From NCBI GenBank assembly GCA_037576195.1, contig CM075104.1, forward strand, positions 20,538,211-20,602,210: DNA of 64,000 bases, written 5' to 3'. The notes below the pieces were generated by a model. The model saw only the letters and a list, made by a program, of their open reading frames with translations. It did no database searches and had not been told where the DNA came from. Shown one piece after another: positions 49,611 to 60,800 of the stretch. Position 1 is the first letter of the stretch. The number at the start of each line of letters is the position of its first letter. Source of the DNA: Phytoseiulus persimilis (Eukaryota > Arthropoda > Arachnida > Mesostigmata > Phytoseiidae). The position numbers and the translations under genes were made by a program.

Positions 49611-49858
49611 CAGACATCAATTTCCGTATTACGGAGTACGGAAATTCTTAGCCTCAGAAGCATTGAATATAGACGAAAAAGTCTTTGAGTGAAATTGTTC
49701 ACCGCAATGAGCTTTAAAACATTGCTTCGTTGTTTTCACTTTTTCCTCTCCATCCCTTACGATGCTAGATAGGGAAAAATGATGAAGAGCTTCTTTGTCC
49801 ACCTCTTCGTGCTGAACAATTTCGGTCATGAGACTTTTCCGTCTATCTCAACTCGTTC
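49611..49858 (+). repeat. Left inverted arm of the fold-back element
   Basis: It pairs with 49971-50218 in inverted orientation. The outer part (ATTTCCGT...ACGGAAAT, about 49620-49655) is itself nearly palindromic. On the minus strand the arm has an open frame of 66 codons (49629-49829), collinear without gaps with a frame in the right arm. Confidence 0.85.
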
Positions 49859-49970
49859 CTATACAAATGAGGGAAACTCTCGCGAGAGTTCTCAAAAATT
49901 CCAAGTCCGATTATCGCACTTAGTCTTATGAGCCCAGTTGTGGAGCCCACGTTTTTTCGAGTTTCCGGCA

Positions 49971-50218
49971 GAATCGTTGGGAATAGACGGAAAATTGTCA
50001 TGACCGAAATCGTTCAGAAAAGTGAGGCAGACAAAAAAGCTCTTCATCATTTTCATCTATCTAGCACCGTGAGGGAGTTGGAGGAAAAAGTGAAAACGAC
50101 GAAGCGATGTTTTAAAGCTCATTGCGGTGAACAATTTCACTCAAGGTCTTTGTGCTCTATCGTCAATGCTTCCGAGGCTAAGAATTTCCGTACTCCGTAT
50201 TACGGGAATTGAAGTCTA
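49971..50218 (-). repeat. Right inverted arm of the fold-back element
   Basis: Inverted copy of the left arm. The plus-strand frame from about 50002 to 50212 matches the left-arm minus-strand frame (both contain KAHCGEQFHS and NASEAKNFRTP). The two frames run outward from the centre. Confidence 0.85.
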
Positions 50219-50226
50219 CTCCAAAC
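50219..50226. repeat. Right target-site duplication (8 bp)
   Basis: CTCCAAAC, identical to 49603-49610. The pair supports insertion by a transposase making 8-bp staggered cuts, as hAT enzymes do. Confidence 0.75.
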
Positions 50227-51286
50227 CAAACGCGCGACTAATCCAATCCTGGGCGGCTGACTTCGAGTGAATTCCGATCGAATCTCTATAACCTGCTGCG
50301 ATATTGCACGAAAATTCCGGAGAAAAGAGACGCCTCAGGTATCGAACCTCTCAGATGAAGAGCCCATCGAATATGCAACCCATCGAATGAGGAACCCCGC
50401 ACATGGCATATTCGATGCCTCGGAATACCATTTTGCCGTTGACCAAGCCGTTGAGAGTCAGACTGTCTCGGCCCGATGCTCAGGTACCCGGCAGCAGTCT
50501 TCCTGCTACACGCGTAGTGCGACGCATTCAAAACTGGTCAGGGATCGAATGGAACAATCCTGGTCTCCGAGATGTCGGATTTTCAGAGCCGTTAACTCCC
50601 ATCCCGCGGAGAGGAGCGTGATCGTCGCTTCCACCCTTTCCGTCGAACGGTGCTTGAATTTAGGGTTTCGAGCTTATCGCAAGTCAGCTTTGCTATATCG
50701 ATGGCGAGTCAATCGCGTCGAAGAGAACTTCGACGACCCGAGAACATCCGGAACTGTATCCATCTGTTACTGGGAAGAAAAACAACCGACCGAACTCCGA
50801 TCCTCGGGGGAACAGGAACAGCTGTCGTGCGGAATCATCGTTATACTCAACGTTCGTACTGAAAACAGGACCTGGCCTCCGTAGCGACGACCAGCACTGA
50901 GCCTCGCTCCACCGTCTTCTTCAGGCCTGTTTTCCCCTCTTAGATACCCGCGACCGATATTTATCCTTGCTATCATCCGATGACTCCCACAACTTCAGTG
51001 CCGTCGGGAAGCTAAAATTGTATTCGACTTCAGATATTCCATTCGCACGTATCGGCTACCTCATTACCGGGATCGAAATACCTGGATTGCGAGGAAACTC
51101 AGTTGTCAGCATGCTACGAAAACGCGGGAGCCGAAAGCCTGAGCTCAGATCGGAATTCTCGACAGCCGATCGGCCAACGCGTAGGTTCGCGATGACGTTT
51201 TGTTCTCAAAATCGGTTTTCCTACCCTGAATTCCTCCCTCGAAGCGAACAAATGTGAGCTACAAGAAGCCGCAGGACTCCGAGTGA

Positions 51287-52285
51287 GTGCTCCTCGAAGA
51301 GGACCAAAAAAGAGGAGTGGGAAGGAAACCCCGGATATGTGATCTGCATGTGACTAGGGTTGACGAAGCGAGCCCGATAAGCGACCGTCGCACGCAGCCC
51401 GCCACGCAGCCAACGAGAGAGGAACCGCCTCAGATGTTGTTGACTCCCTCGGAAACATTCGAGAGCCGCATTCCTCCTTTTCTGGATGCATGCATGACGT
51501 GCATCGCATGTTTTACACCGCCGTGCGAACACGCGGTGTCCGAAAAAGTCCATGGCGAAATTAATCCTCAAGCAAGTTTCAAACTTTGCCCTATTTCCGA
51601 TTCCTCCTCCGGGCTGAGCGAAAAGTACCAATTACGGGCACTTCGTTATCCCTGGGGCTCAGTAATCATATTTCCCCGGCACGAAAACTTTGAAGAGCTC
51701 CATACCCTTCGACTGTCCCATAACTGGTGGTTTTCTCCGGAGAAGACTCCCCGTTCTTGTGTGAAAAATCTGCGGTCCTTGCGCAGAGGTCGTGTAATAT
51801 TCAGTACAGGGGGGCACTATCTCCTTGCCAGCGGAGAAAAGCCCAACCACAACTCGTTAGAGAGACTCCCGTTTTCGATCGAGTCCGGGTCAAGTTTTGC
51901 CGCACAAACGTCGGCGGAAGCCGTGCCGGAAGCTCTCGGATCAATAGTTCTCTTTCGTCGCTATCGATTCCTCATGAGCCTACAGGAGCGCCACGTTACA
52001 GTCTATTTGATATCTGTGAGGGCGAATGAAGCACAGGACTCAAACCATGTTTATACCGTTCCAAGACATGGGAGCGGGGCCCTGACTGTCATCGATCCCT
52101 CCCCCCGAATGAAGAGTTCCCCGTACCCGGACCGCCGTCGTGAGATGGGCCCTGAATCTGTGACGCATGTCAAGAGAACCGAGAACGATACCGAGCGTCA
52201 AAGCATTCGCGGAGCTCGGCGTTCTCGGGAGGGATTAGGTAATGATGAATCACTCGACCATTCGCGCCCGACTCAGGAAAAGTAG
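51287..52285 (+). CDS. Unidentified 332-codon open frame
   Basis: This is the longest uninterrupted frame in the window. It starts at an ATG and ends at a TAG. In DNA of balanced composition a frame this long is unlikely by chance within 64 kb, but the translation shows no domain, signal peptide or membrane segment I recognise. Three cysteines cluster in ACMTCIACFTPPCE (about residue 70). The C-terminal 90 residues are Arg/Ser/Glu-rich. It could be a single-exon gene, one exon of a larger gene, or a decayed transposon frame; it begins about 1.1 kb after the fold-back element. Confidence 0.25.
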   Translation: MLLEEDQKRGVGRKPRICDLHVTRVDEASPISDRRTQPATQPTREEPPQMLLTPSETFESRIPPFLDACMTCIACFTPPCEHAVSEKVHGEINPQASFKLCPISDSSSGLSEKYQLRALRYPWGSVIIFPRHENFEELHTLRLSHNWWFSPEKTPRSCVKNLRSLRRGRVIFSTGGHYLLASGEKPNHNSLERLPFSIESGSSFAAQTSAEAVPEALGSIVLFRRYRFLMSLQERHVTVYLISVRANEAQDSNHVYTVPRHGSGALTVIDPSPRMKSSPYPDRRREMGPESVTHVKRTENDTERQSIRGARRSREGLGNDESLDHSRPTQEK

Positions 52286-54168
52286 GCACACAACATCAGC
52301 ACACGAACACTTGTCGTAGCTTGATATTTCCCGTCTCCGCCGAGTTCCCGAAACGGCGTTTACCTGATCAGCTTCCCGCAAGCTCCATTTTGGATAGTTG
52401 GATGAACTCGGTGGAAAGAAAATACCACAAGTGCGACGCTGCGTTGTGGAATGAGCCTTCTCGTCGATCTGAATCCGACTCCAGATCAACTGAGGAAGGA
52501 AACCGGGTCCTCGCCGTCACGAGAGAAGTTGGGCACCAAACAAGAAACTCATGCAAACCTTCGTTCACGGAGGGAACATCGCGATTCGAACAATTGGTAT
52601 GCCGGGGCCGAACCGTCGGATAGATATCGGGGTCTCGCATTGCCAGAGCTAACAGCGGTTAGGGCACCGCGGCATAAGAAGACGAGTCAGATGACAGCGG
52701 CGACTGCATTCTAACTTCTCGTATCCAGACTGCTCGCCGTAGAATCGAGGCAGCCTCGTAAAAGTCGATCGAGAGCTTTAATCATAAAAGAGGGAGCCGA
52801 GGCGATTTCGCTGAGTCTAGGAACGGGTAGTTTTGAAGAATGGTAGATTGGGGAGTAACGTCGGCTGCTCCCACCAGCGGGGTTTGTTTGGCAAGATATC
52901 GGTCGACTTCGCTCATGTGCCCCTTCGACTGTACTTGAACAGCAACCTCCGCACCGCATGAGCAAGCTCATTCGCGCGGCTTTCAGAGACGAGCCTTGAA
53001 AACACGTCTCACCTAATCCGAATTTTCCCGGGTTCTTGGGTTCCCGGGTTTTCCTCTCTTCGGCTTTAAGCTTCTGGGGAATTCCGTGTGAGAGGTTTTT
53101 CCGCCGCAAGGATACCTTGATTGGAGGACTCACGTTCCGAACAGATCCCATGAAGGAATCTGCGGATTCGCATCATGATCAAAGCTGGCACAAGCGGAAC
53201 ACGTTTGATGTTTGATCTGGATTCCGTTTTTACGGAGCGTCCTGAATTGCCCGCGTCCTCTCGTTTGGAGAGCTCAGAAAAAGAGATCTATTCGGCGAAT
53301 ATCCTCTTTTACATCGACGTTCGCTCAAAGCCACTCGAGGTTCCTTGGTCGGACTCGCTCGATCCCTTTCTCTCTTTCTCTCCAACCGAAGGAACAGATA
53401 GGAGGAACAGCTCGGTGGTGTTGCTCAGAACTTGATGTTCTCACTTCAACTGTTGGCGGGTCGATCAAGAGGAGCCCAACCAGCATCGCTTCCCGTGCAC
53501 GACCTCAAACTTCCGTGGGAGAATGAGATCTGGAATTGCAACCACGATGAAAAATGGTATGGCGAACCCAAAATGAACACACGGCTGAATGACACTTTCT
53601 GAGCGGTCATATGCTCTGCCGTGAAGATTCGAGGGTGAGGAGAATCCGTCTTTTGCGAGGTCTCGGTCCTTTCTTTCCGCGGGGAACTTTCCAAGGGCGA
53701 GCTAGCAGATAAGAGCAGTTTCGCCGGGATACGGGGCAAGGAGGAAGTCGAGGGGACACGTGAACGGGCTCGAATATGGCACAAACTTTAAGGTGATAAG
53801 ACTCTGCTGTCCCCATAAAGGTATTCTCCTCGGAGGCCAACGCACTGCGGCCAACAATGGCCGACACGAGCTCGTCGCAAGGAAAATCCACGGAACAATG
53901 ATTCTTAGGGGTCTCCATGGGAGACTGCTTCTAGAGAGGCTCTGAAGAGGAGGAATTAATGAGTGTCGAGCTCCTGAGCCGGCTCAAGGGAAATCTGTTG
54001 AAGCCATCCCGTGAAGCACAAACTCATTCCCCTATAAGTTTGAATTACCTGCTCCGAGTAATTCGTCGCTGGACAGGCTTTCCTCCTGTCTTCGACAATT
54101 TGTTCTTTAGCTGATGGACCTTAGGAGCAGCCGTCTCCCGTTGGCTCGAACGAGCCGGAGCTCTCACT

Positions 54169-54648
54169 GTGCGGAACGATGAATTTTTCGAAAAACTTCT
54201 CGCATGGAACATTGAATGTGCCGAAAAACTGCAACCAGACACTGGTTGCCTCTGGTGCGGCGATATTCCCGAATGGGACAGAAGCTTGACACTCAGCGCT
54301 TCCAGAGTTCAGGAGTGTTTGACTGGGCGAGAAGGAAGCGATCCGGATGGCGAATTGCTCCGGGGCGGATCATCGATGCATCTCATCAATAGGCGGCGAA
54401 ATTCTTATCCAAGTCGTTGTTACTCTGGTAGTTTTGGTGAGTTTATGTCTCCGAACTTTCCTTCAAGATCGAGCGGTAGGAGGTGGTTCGATTCAGTATA
54501 CCACAGACCTTGGCTTGGAGAATATTCCCCAGGACATTTCTGGGCTTGCCTCGAGATTCTGAAGCCATGCTCGATACAGAGACGGAAGTTCATGAGCGCT
54601 GAAAACATGATTCTTAGCTCGGGCCTCGAATACATTCTTTTCACATAA
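54169..54648 (+). CDS. Unidentified 159-codon open frame
   Basis: The frame is also open for about 20 codons upstream of this ATG. The first part reads like a soluble protein (for example EFFEKLLAWNIECAEKL) with a Cys pair in CLWCG. No family is recognised and no splice context decides its limits. Listed only because length and composition are above background. Confidence 0.15.
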   Translation: MRNDEFFEKLLAWNIECAEKLQPDTGCLWCGDIPEWDRSLTLSASRVQECLTGREGSDPDGELLRGGSSMHLINRRRNSYPSRCYSGSFGEFMSPNFPSRSSGRRWFDSVYHRPWLGEYSPGHFWACLEILKPCSIQRRKFMSAENMILSSGLEYILFT

Positions 54649-57424
54649 TGTCGGTGCCGCCGAGTGCATCGTTGAATCCTCGTTCCGGGACTCGCCGCGC
54701 TCTGATCGACAGAGTTCATCCGTCTGAACGAAATGTCGATATGACGACGTTCTCGGAGCAACGCCCTGGGGACTAGAAGTTGCCTCACAGGTCGGTCGCC
54801 TGGGCGCCTTTCACTCCACGACCGTCCCCGGCGCCGGGACTTGCTCCAGAGTTATTGCGAGCGTTACGCAAGCGGAGACCGGTCCGAAGTGAGTCTAAAT
54901 TGCATGGTTTGAACAAATGTTCACCCTCGCAACCGTTGTGCTTGCACTCGAAACCAAGCAAGCAAACGTTATCGAGGTAGCGATGCCTTTCAAAAGCGGA
55001 TGGGCAGTCGGGCGCCCAAACAGAAAGGTTTCCCATCTTTTCGGCAGGAACTTTCTGCTGAGTGCAGCAGAGAAATGTGGGAGCTCGCTTTTTGTGTCAG
55101 CAGCGCGAAAAGCAGCTAGACAGTCGGTCGGTCAGCGAGCTGGGCGCTCTGTCTGCACGCGGCCAGGGCTGCACTTAACCGCAGTCGAGGAAACTCGTTG
55201 TGTTGTGAGTCCGAATCTTTGCCGTTCATATCTTCATTCGTTCGTCCGCCCGAGTCGCCTGTCTTCTCAGCTCGCTGGCCGCTTCCTTAGCCCCGTAGAA
55301 TACATCACGGCAGAGAGCTAACAAAAGAAGCAAGTCACTGGAATCACAGAGCTCCAACTTAATGGAGGTGATGGAATCCGGCTCGGAATATACCGCGGAA
55401 GCTCTCCCGGGCACGGATCCTGCTGTTGCGGAAACCCGCTCGCAACTGCTCGAGCGATCCCCCAAGAATCCAGGAAATGTCCCGGAGTAGCTCCGATGCA
55501 AGTCGAGCTGAGGCCGGACTCGAAGATGTTCAGTTTTTCCTCTCCTACGGTGCCCGGAAGTGCCAGCAGTCCCGAAGAGATGGAAAAGCTAATTTATTCC
55601 GCTTCGTGCATGAGCGCCAACGGAAGAATCCAATATAGTGGTAGCTCGACGATCGAAGCGAGGTATAGCAATAATGACGAAAGGTGAGCGGACACACAAA
55701 TTCCTCCGGCCTGTTCTTATAGGCACGTCGAGGTATCACATCCAATCGGGCTCAGTGATGCTTCTCTGGTAGTGGTTCCATCGAGACGGTCGTTCACCGT
55801 TCCGCTTCCAATACTGACAGGCCCACGTGGGTGGAAATCTCAAACTCGAGCCTTCTATGATTGCGTGAGAATGCGCCACTCGAGTCCGCTCGACATCGTC
55901 TCAAGCTCGGAGCTTCTGGACATCTCCGAATGCCGCTCCTAACAGTGGAATACGTGGAAAAAAATCTGGTTCTGCGGTATGGTTGGCTACCAGAACAGCT
56001 TCGCGGCTGAGCAATAAGCTTGAGCGCAGGCTTGTTCACATTCACGGATCTCAAACCCCGGAGTCGGGAACCGGAAGGTTTTCGTTCCAGCAAAGCTTTG
56101 TTTTATTCACCATAAGAAGGAAGCGAAAGAGATGAGCTCCATCTCCATGGGATGATTCATTGGCACACTTCCCGCCGCTTCCTCGGAGGTCCGACGATTC
56201 GTTGAATCGAACAGGAAACGCCACCGGAAGCCGAGCATCACGGACGGGGACAGAGGGAGCAGGGGACGTGCAGGGAGCCCACCACGGTGCTGGGACGTGA
56301 ATGGAAACCAGTAGGCTGTGAGTGGGGACTAGCCCAAGCAGTGCCTTTGGGCAACGACACGGGATAGAACGTTTGCGTACTGGATTGACTCGCTCAGTCA
56401 CTCTTCTAACTGTTCCGCTCGCCGAGTCGGACCCCAGTCGTTCCGTGCTTCGTTCTCTTATTCCGGTTTCTCCGGATCTGGTTCCATTCGAATGCGTTTG
56501 TTTAATATAGAGCCATCCATCAGGATTTCCATAAAGCGCTGCGCTCCCCAACCTTGCCCGATGCTTTCCTCTACGAACATATGAACCGGTAGAGACTCAA
56601 CTGATTCTCGATCCGGGAGTGAGGCTATTCCTCTGAATCCGAGCTTTTCTCGAGGAGGGCTGTGGGAGACATACAGGAACGTTTTTTTATGAATTTTGTT
56701 CTCTCCGAGTCTCTCATAACCCACAATGGGGATCAGGCGGTGAAGTGGGAGTTCTGTGATCTGAAAGATCTTCAACGACTTCGGAGCTGACCAAGAACGG
56801 CTTCACCCGCGATAGGTGGGGCACCCATGATCAGCTCACTGATTGCTCGAGCTCCCGGAAATGGGAGATGTGGTCAATATCGTCGGGGTCTGTGGCGTAT
56901 CGGCCTGCAACTCATCCAGCGCTCACGCTGAGTGGAGCTGCGGCCCTGAGCAGGCCAAAAAAAAATGCACAACGCTCAACAGTGGGATACCGATGACACA
57001 CCGCGAGGGCCCGTGCCCACCAGCGGGCGGCCCTAACAAGCTTTGCACGGAGCATGGTCAACCTTGTCGGGGCAAGTGGAACTGTGGGATTAAAGTTGGG
57101 TCGAGGGCTCCAGTTGACAACTCCGGTCGTGCTTGAGTCGGACCTCCTCTTCCAGTACCGTGGGATAATTCGATTATACAAATAAGATTACAGAGACGCT
57201 CCCAGGGAAAACAAAGCGACTCCGCGCCAAACTCCACCGGCAAATAATGGACCCCTGCTCCTGCCGTCAGTTGTGTTTAATTTCATTTGGATCATTGTCG
57301 ATCCGTGTCCCGACTCCCAAATCTGCCCAGTCGTACATTCGGATCATTAACCTCTTCCATGAATATGGGCTGTTCATGCTCTGGAGCTGTACGACCGATG
57401 CATCCACATTAGTTAACAGCGCAG

Positions 57425-57817
57425 GACACTGCTGCGGGTGGACGCCGAAAGGTGCCGTCATGTTCTGAAGGATGCTTCGCACTTCTCGGCCGCAGCTTCC
57501 TCTGATCTGTCTCTCTTGGACAGACTTGTCGCGACGGTAGCTCCCGCATCGGTCGTGGCGAACCTTCGTGATTTGCAGCGAGCATTTCACAAGAGAAACT
57601 TCTCAGGGGATTTTGAGGTATGCTAAGTTCATTTGTCCTCGTTGCGCACTCCCCCGCAGCCTCTTTATCGTTCTCCCCCCGCGCTCCGGACCATCTATCC
57701 TCGATCCTCGAAGCTCTCCCGTTTTATCTCCGACGTCTTCGTTCAGCCTCATAAATAATGCAGAAAATTCTTCTCCTCTTTCAGGGAGCAGAACTTCGCC
57801 GACTTTCCCCTCCGTAG
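57425..57817 (+). CDS. Possible terminal exon pair of an unidentified gene
   Basis: An exon 57425-57617 follows AG at 57423-57424 and ends GAG|GTATGC in phase 0. Its 64 codons read like a helical protein segment, for example LLRVDAERCRHVLKDA and VVANLRDLQRAFHKRNF. Joining it to 57785-57817, after TTTCAG, adds ten residues and a stop. I do not recognise the family and found no upstream exons. The case rests on splice signals and protein-like composition only. Confidence 0.25.
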
Positions 57818-60800
57818 TGTTCTAAAAATCGGCTGTTCACCCCAATGGCCGCGCGAGGCTTCGCGAGAATGAGCGAGCAGGCGTTCCGTAGTCTCTGGGA
57901 ACAACGGAGGAGTGAGTGAACTTTGCCTTTGTCATCAGCCCGCTTCCAACTCCCGTGAGCGAATGTCGTCGGCTGTTCTTCGCGTTTTCTCTCTCGCAGC
58001 GTGCCGATCGACGAACGTTCCGAGTTAACACAACGTACACAGGCTCACGGAGCTCTGGAAGGTTCGCGTGAACCAATTCTGCGCATCTCCGAGCTCCCGG
58101 GGGACGAAGAAGACAACAGCCCGCGGGCATGAGCCGAGGCGCCGACCATACCGATCCGATAGTTCTGCACGGGATATCTGCAACTCGTAAACTCGCCTAC
58201 TAATGGCAGGGCTTGCGACACGAAGTCTGTGCATACGCGTTGTTCGCCGGTCGGAGGATCCGGCCCTGGGGACCGCCATTCATAAAAGGATCACAGGTAG
58301 GAGTCGGTGACATCAGGACTCCCGTCGCTGTGGGAGCGCTTGTCTACTGGCCCGTCCTGACACACTGTTCGAGTGAGTGGCTGACTTTTCGTCTGTCGGT
58401 CCATTGGTTCGGCCGTTGGAGCTCAAATGGAGCATAAACTGGATGAAACACCAACTCGACTTCGATGGCTTGACTTGGATAGCTGACTCGTCGGCTGGTT
58501 GGTCGCTTGCCTCGCAGGCTGGCTGGATATACTCAGCAGAGATGGGACGTCCACGCCTCATTACGTCTGACTCTCTACGGTGGCTCGTCTCGACTCGACG
58601 CGGGTTGGAGTCGAACCTTTTCGAAAATCGTCACTCCGAGTCCTCCTTTCCCTGGAGATGAATGAACCCAAGGACCAGACAAAAAACCGAGCAGAGTACG
58701 AATCACATCGGAGGCTCTTTTTTTTATTGTGAGCGAAGAACGACTCGAAGACGAAACTCAATGAGCCAGAACCATTCCGACTCTGTCCATGCTCGCTGCA
58801 CCTGTTCTCCGGAGAACGTCGAGATTCTAACCACCGTCTAAGTAGTCATGGTCTCTTCGAGAGTCTGTTGATATTTGACCGGACGGGGGAGCTGTCGTCG
58901 AATGTTTTTGTGCCGTGAGTCGACCAACTGGCTAGCAGCCCGCGGGAGGAGGATCGTTCCAGCCGCCTTCAGGAGTGGCCGGATAGCCGTCCTCCGATGC
59001 CCACAGCGAAAGTTACGCGCAATTTCCCAAGGAGCACATTGATCGAGACGAGATCGTCGGATGAATAACAGTGGGAACGGTTCGGCCGACTGTCCAAGCT
59101 TGGTGATCTACGTAAGAAGTGTGCACTTCGGAGATCGCTTTACCCGAAAACCTCGTTCTTCTTCTTCGAAGAGCGATCCAATGCCTTCGCAGTTCCGTTC
59201 CGGACTCCCTAGTCACGCGAATTCTGATCATTTGATTATACACTGATTCTGATGGTTCCCTCGGCCGTTTCTCCACAACCTGAATACTACGCTCGATTTG
59301 AAATTTGCCGCGCAGCGTCCGTCTGACCCATGCTATCCGAATCAATCATGTCGACTCCCGGTGGAGTCCAACAACTGCTCTCGCTGGCCTTCCGGGGAAT
59401 CGCAGTTCCGGCGTTCTATCAGACTGTTCAGTGAGGAGGATATCGAGACTAATTTAAACTGATGCCCGTTTTCCTCGAAAGCAAGTCCCTGTGCGTCGTT
59501 CCACAGTAGAACAGAACGCCTACTTATGATAATTTTCGAGACTATCAGGAAGCCTGGAATTGTAGGTCGTCCGCAATCGGGAAAAGATACCAGTGAGGCC
59601 AAATTAGGATAGGGGCTTCTCTCTTGACTTCAAAGACTTTCAAAGGTGAATAAAGCCGTATCGGACTATCCCCAGCGACTTCTTCATCGGTTTCCGGGTT
59701 CTCCGTGAATTTCGAAGTACTACAAAACCGCATCTCTCGTCACTGGCGAGATGTTATCGAGACAAAATGGAAGCTCGAAACAATCATAGTCCACGACGAT
59801 TGATTCAGAATGACTCGTGGAATAAGGGAGATTTCCAAGGTGCGTCACTAGCTCTGAAACCCTCTCGTTACGTCAGTAGGATATTCACCGAAAGTGAAGG
59901 AGCTCCAGCTGTTAGTAAGAGGACTACGTGTTTACCTCGCTACTTCATCAACCGGGTCAAATGGGCTCCGGTTAAATGATATCATTCCACGTGATTCATA
60001 TCCGGCTTCGTACACAACTTCGAGTTCCGGGTAAGAGCCGCTCGTGGTTCTTAAAGACGTCTCTCGCGTATTGCTCTCCGATCCTACGCTACACTGGACA
60101 TGGCTCACGGAATAAGTTTTATATCCATGGATCGTCTTCCTGTTCCCGATATCACAGTCCGCGCTCGTCCAATCGGACCGTTCGATGACCTGCCTGCACT
60201 CTCATCTTGAGATGTCCACCAGGAATCGGCTCTTCTCTGTCCGGAACCCGGTGCGCTCCTAATCACATAGAGAGAATCCCAAATCAGCAGGAATCTGGTG
60301 AGAAGATCGTTGACGGAGATTATCCGTCTGCAAGAGTCCATGACCTTCCATCAAACTTTCATTCCATGCTCGCGTAGGATATTCGTCGAATTCATCGGTG
60401 CGGGGTAACCCCTGCGAAAACTCCACCGTTGCTTTGGCGGTTGAGCTTTGTAAACATGGGAACTCCAACGAGAAACTGCTCTCCGAACTCGGTTTTGATT
60501 CAACGACATGAGGCGTTCCCGAGGAACCAGTCAGACGTTTGTTCGGGGTCGCTGAGGTTAGGCCCTAACGGTTGCCCTGGGAGCTGCTGGCGATCTGTTG
60601 TGAGGTCGAGCTCCTAATGTTTCGTAATCGCTCCCCAACATTCTTCTCAGCGTATTCTTCGAGAATCGAATCGAGTGACTCTTGCGAGCCCTGTTCGGGA
60701 GCGGGATTCCATTCGCGAAGTATTTGGCTTGAGTTTGCCGCCGCGCTGTTCCGAAGCTTCTCGAGCAAAACTCATCGCCGATTGCGTGAACAGCCAGCGA

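Larger units (their letters stand above)
49611..50218. mobile_element. Fold-back, MITE-like DNA transposon (non-autonomous, hAT-like ends)
   Basis: Two inverted arms of about 248 bp (49611-49858 and 49971-50218), near 86 percent identical by eye, flank a spacer of about 112 bp. The left end starts CAGACATCAATT and the right end, reversed, TAGACTTCAATT. The element is bracketed by a perfect 8-bp direct repeat, CTCCAAAC (49603-49610 and 50219-50226), read as a target-site duplication. An 8-bp duplication with C/TAG-starting ends fits the hAT superfamily. No transposase domain is present, so mobility would depend on an autonomous relative. The spacer side of the left arm has a 16-nt palindrome centred on TCGCGA (49875-49890). 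Confidence 0.8.

Noticed and set aside
50267..50884. 205-codon plus frame right after the fold-back element
   Set aside because: Starts outside the element, lacks any domain and shares no feature with transposases.
57846..58047. Possible first exon at 57846 (ATG with a GTGAGT donor after 67 nt)
   Set aside because: The only nearby acceptor gives a stop after nine codons; no plausible continuation.
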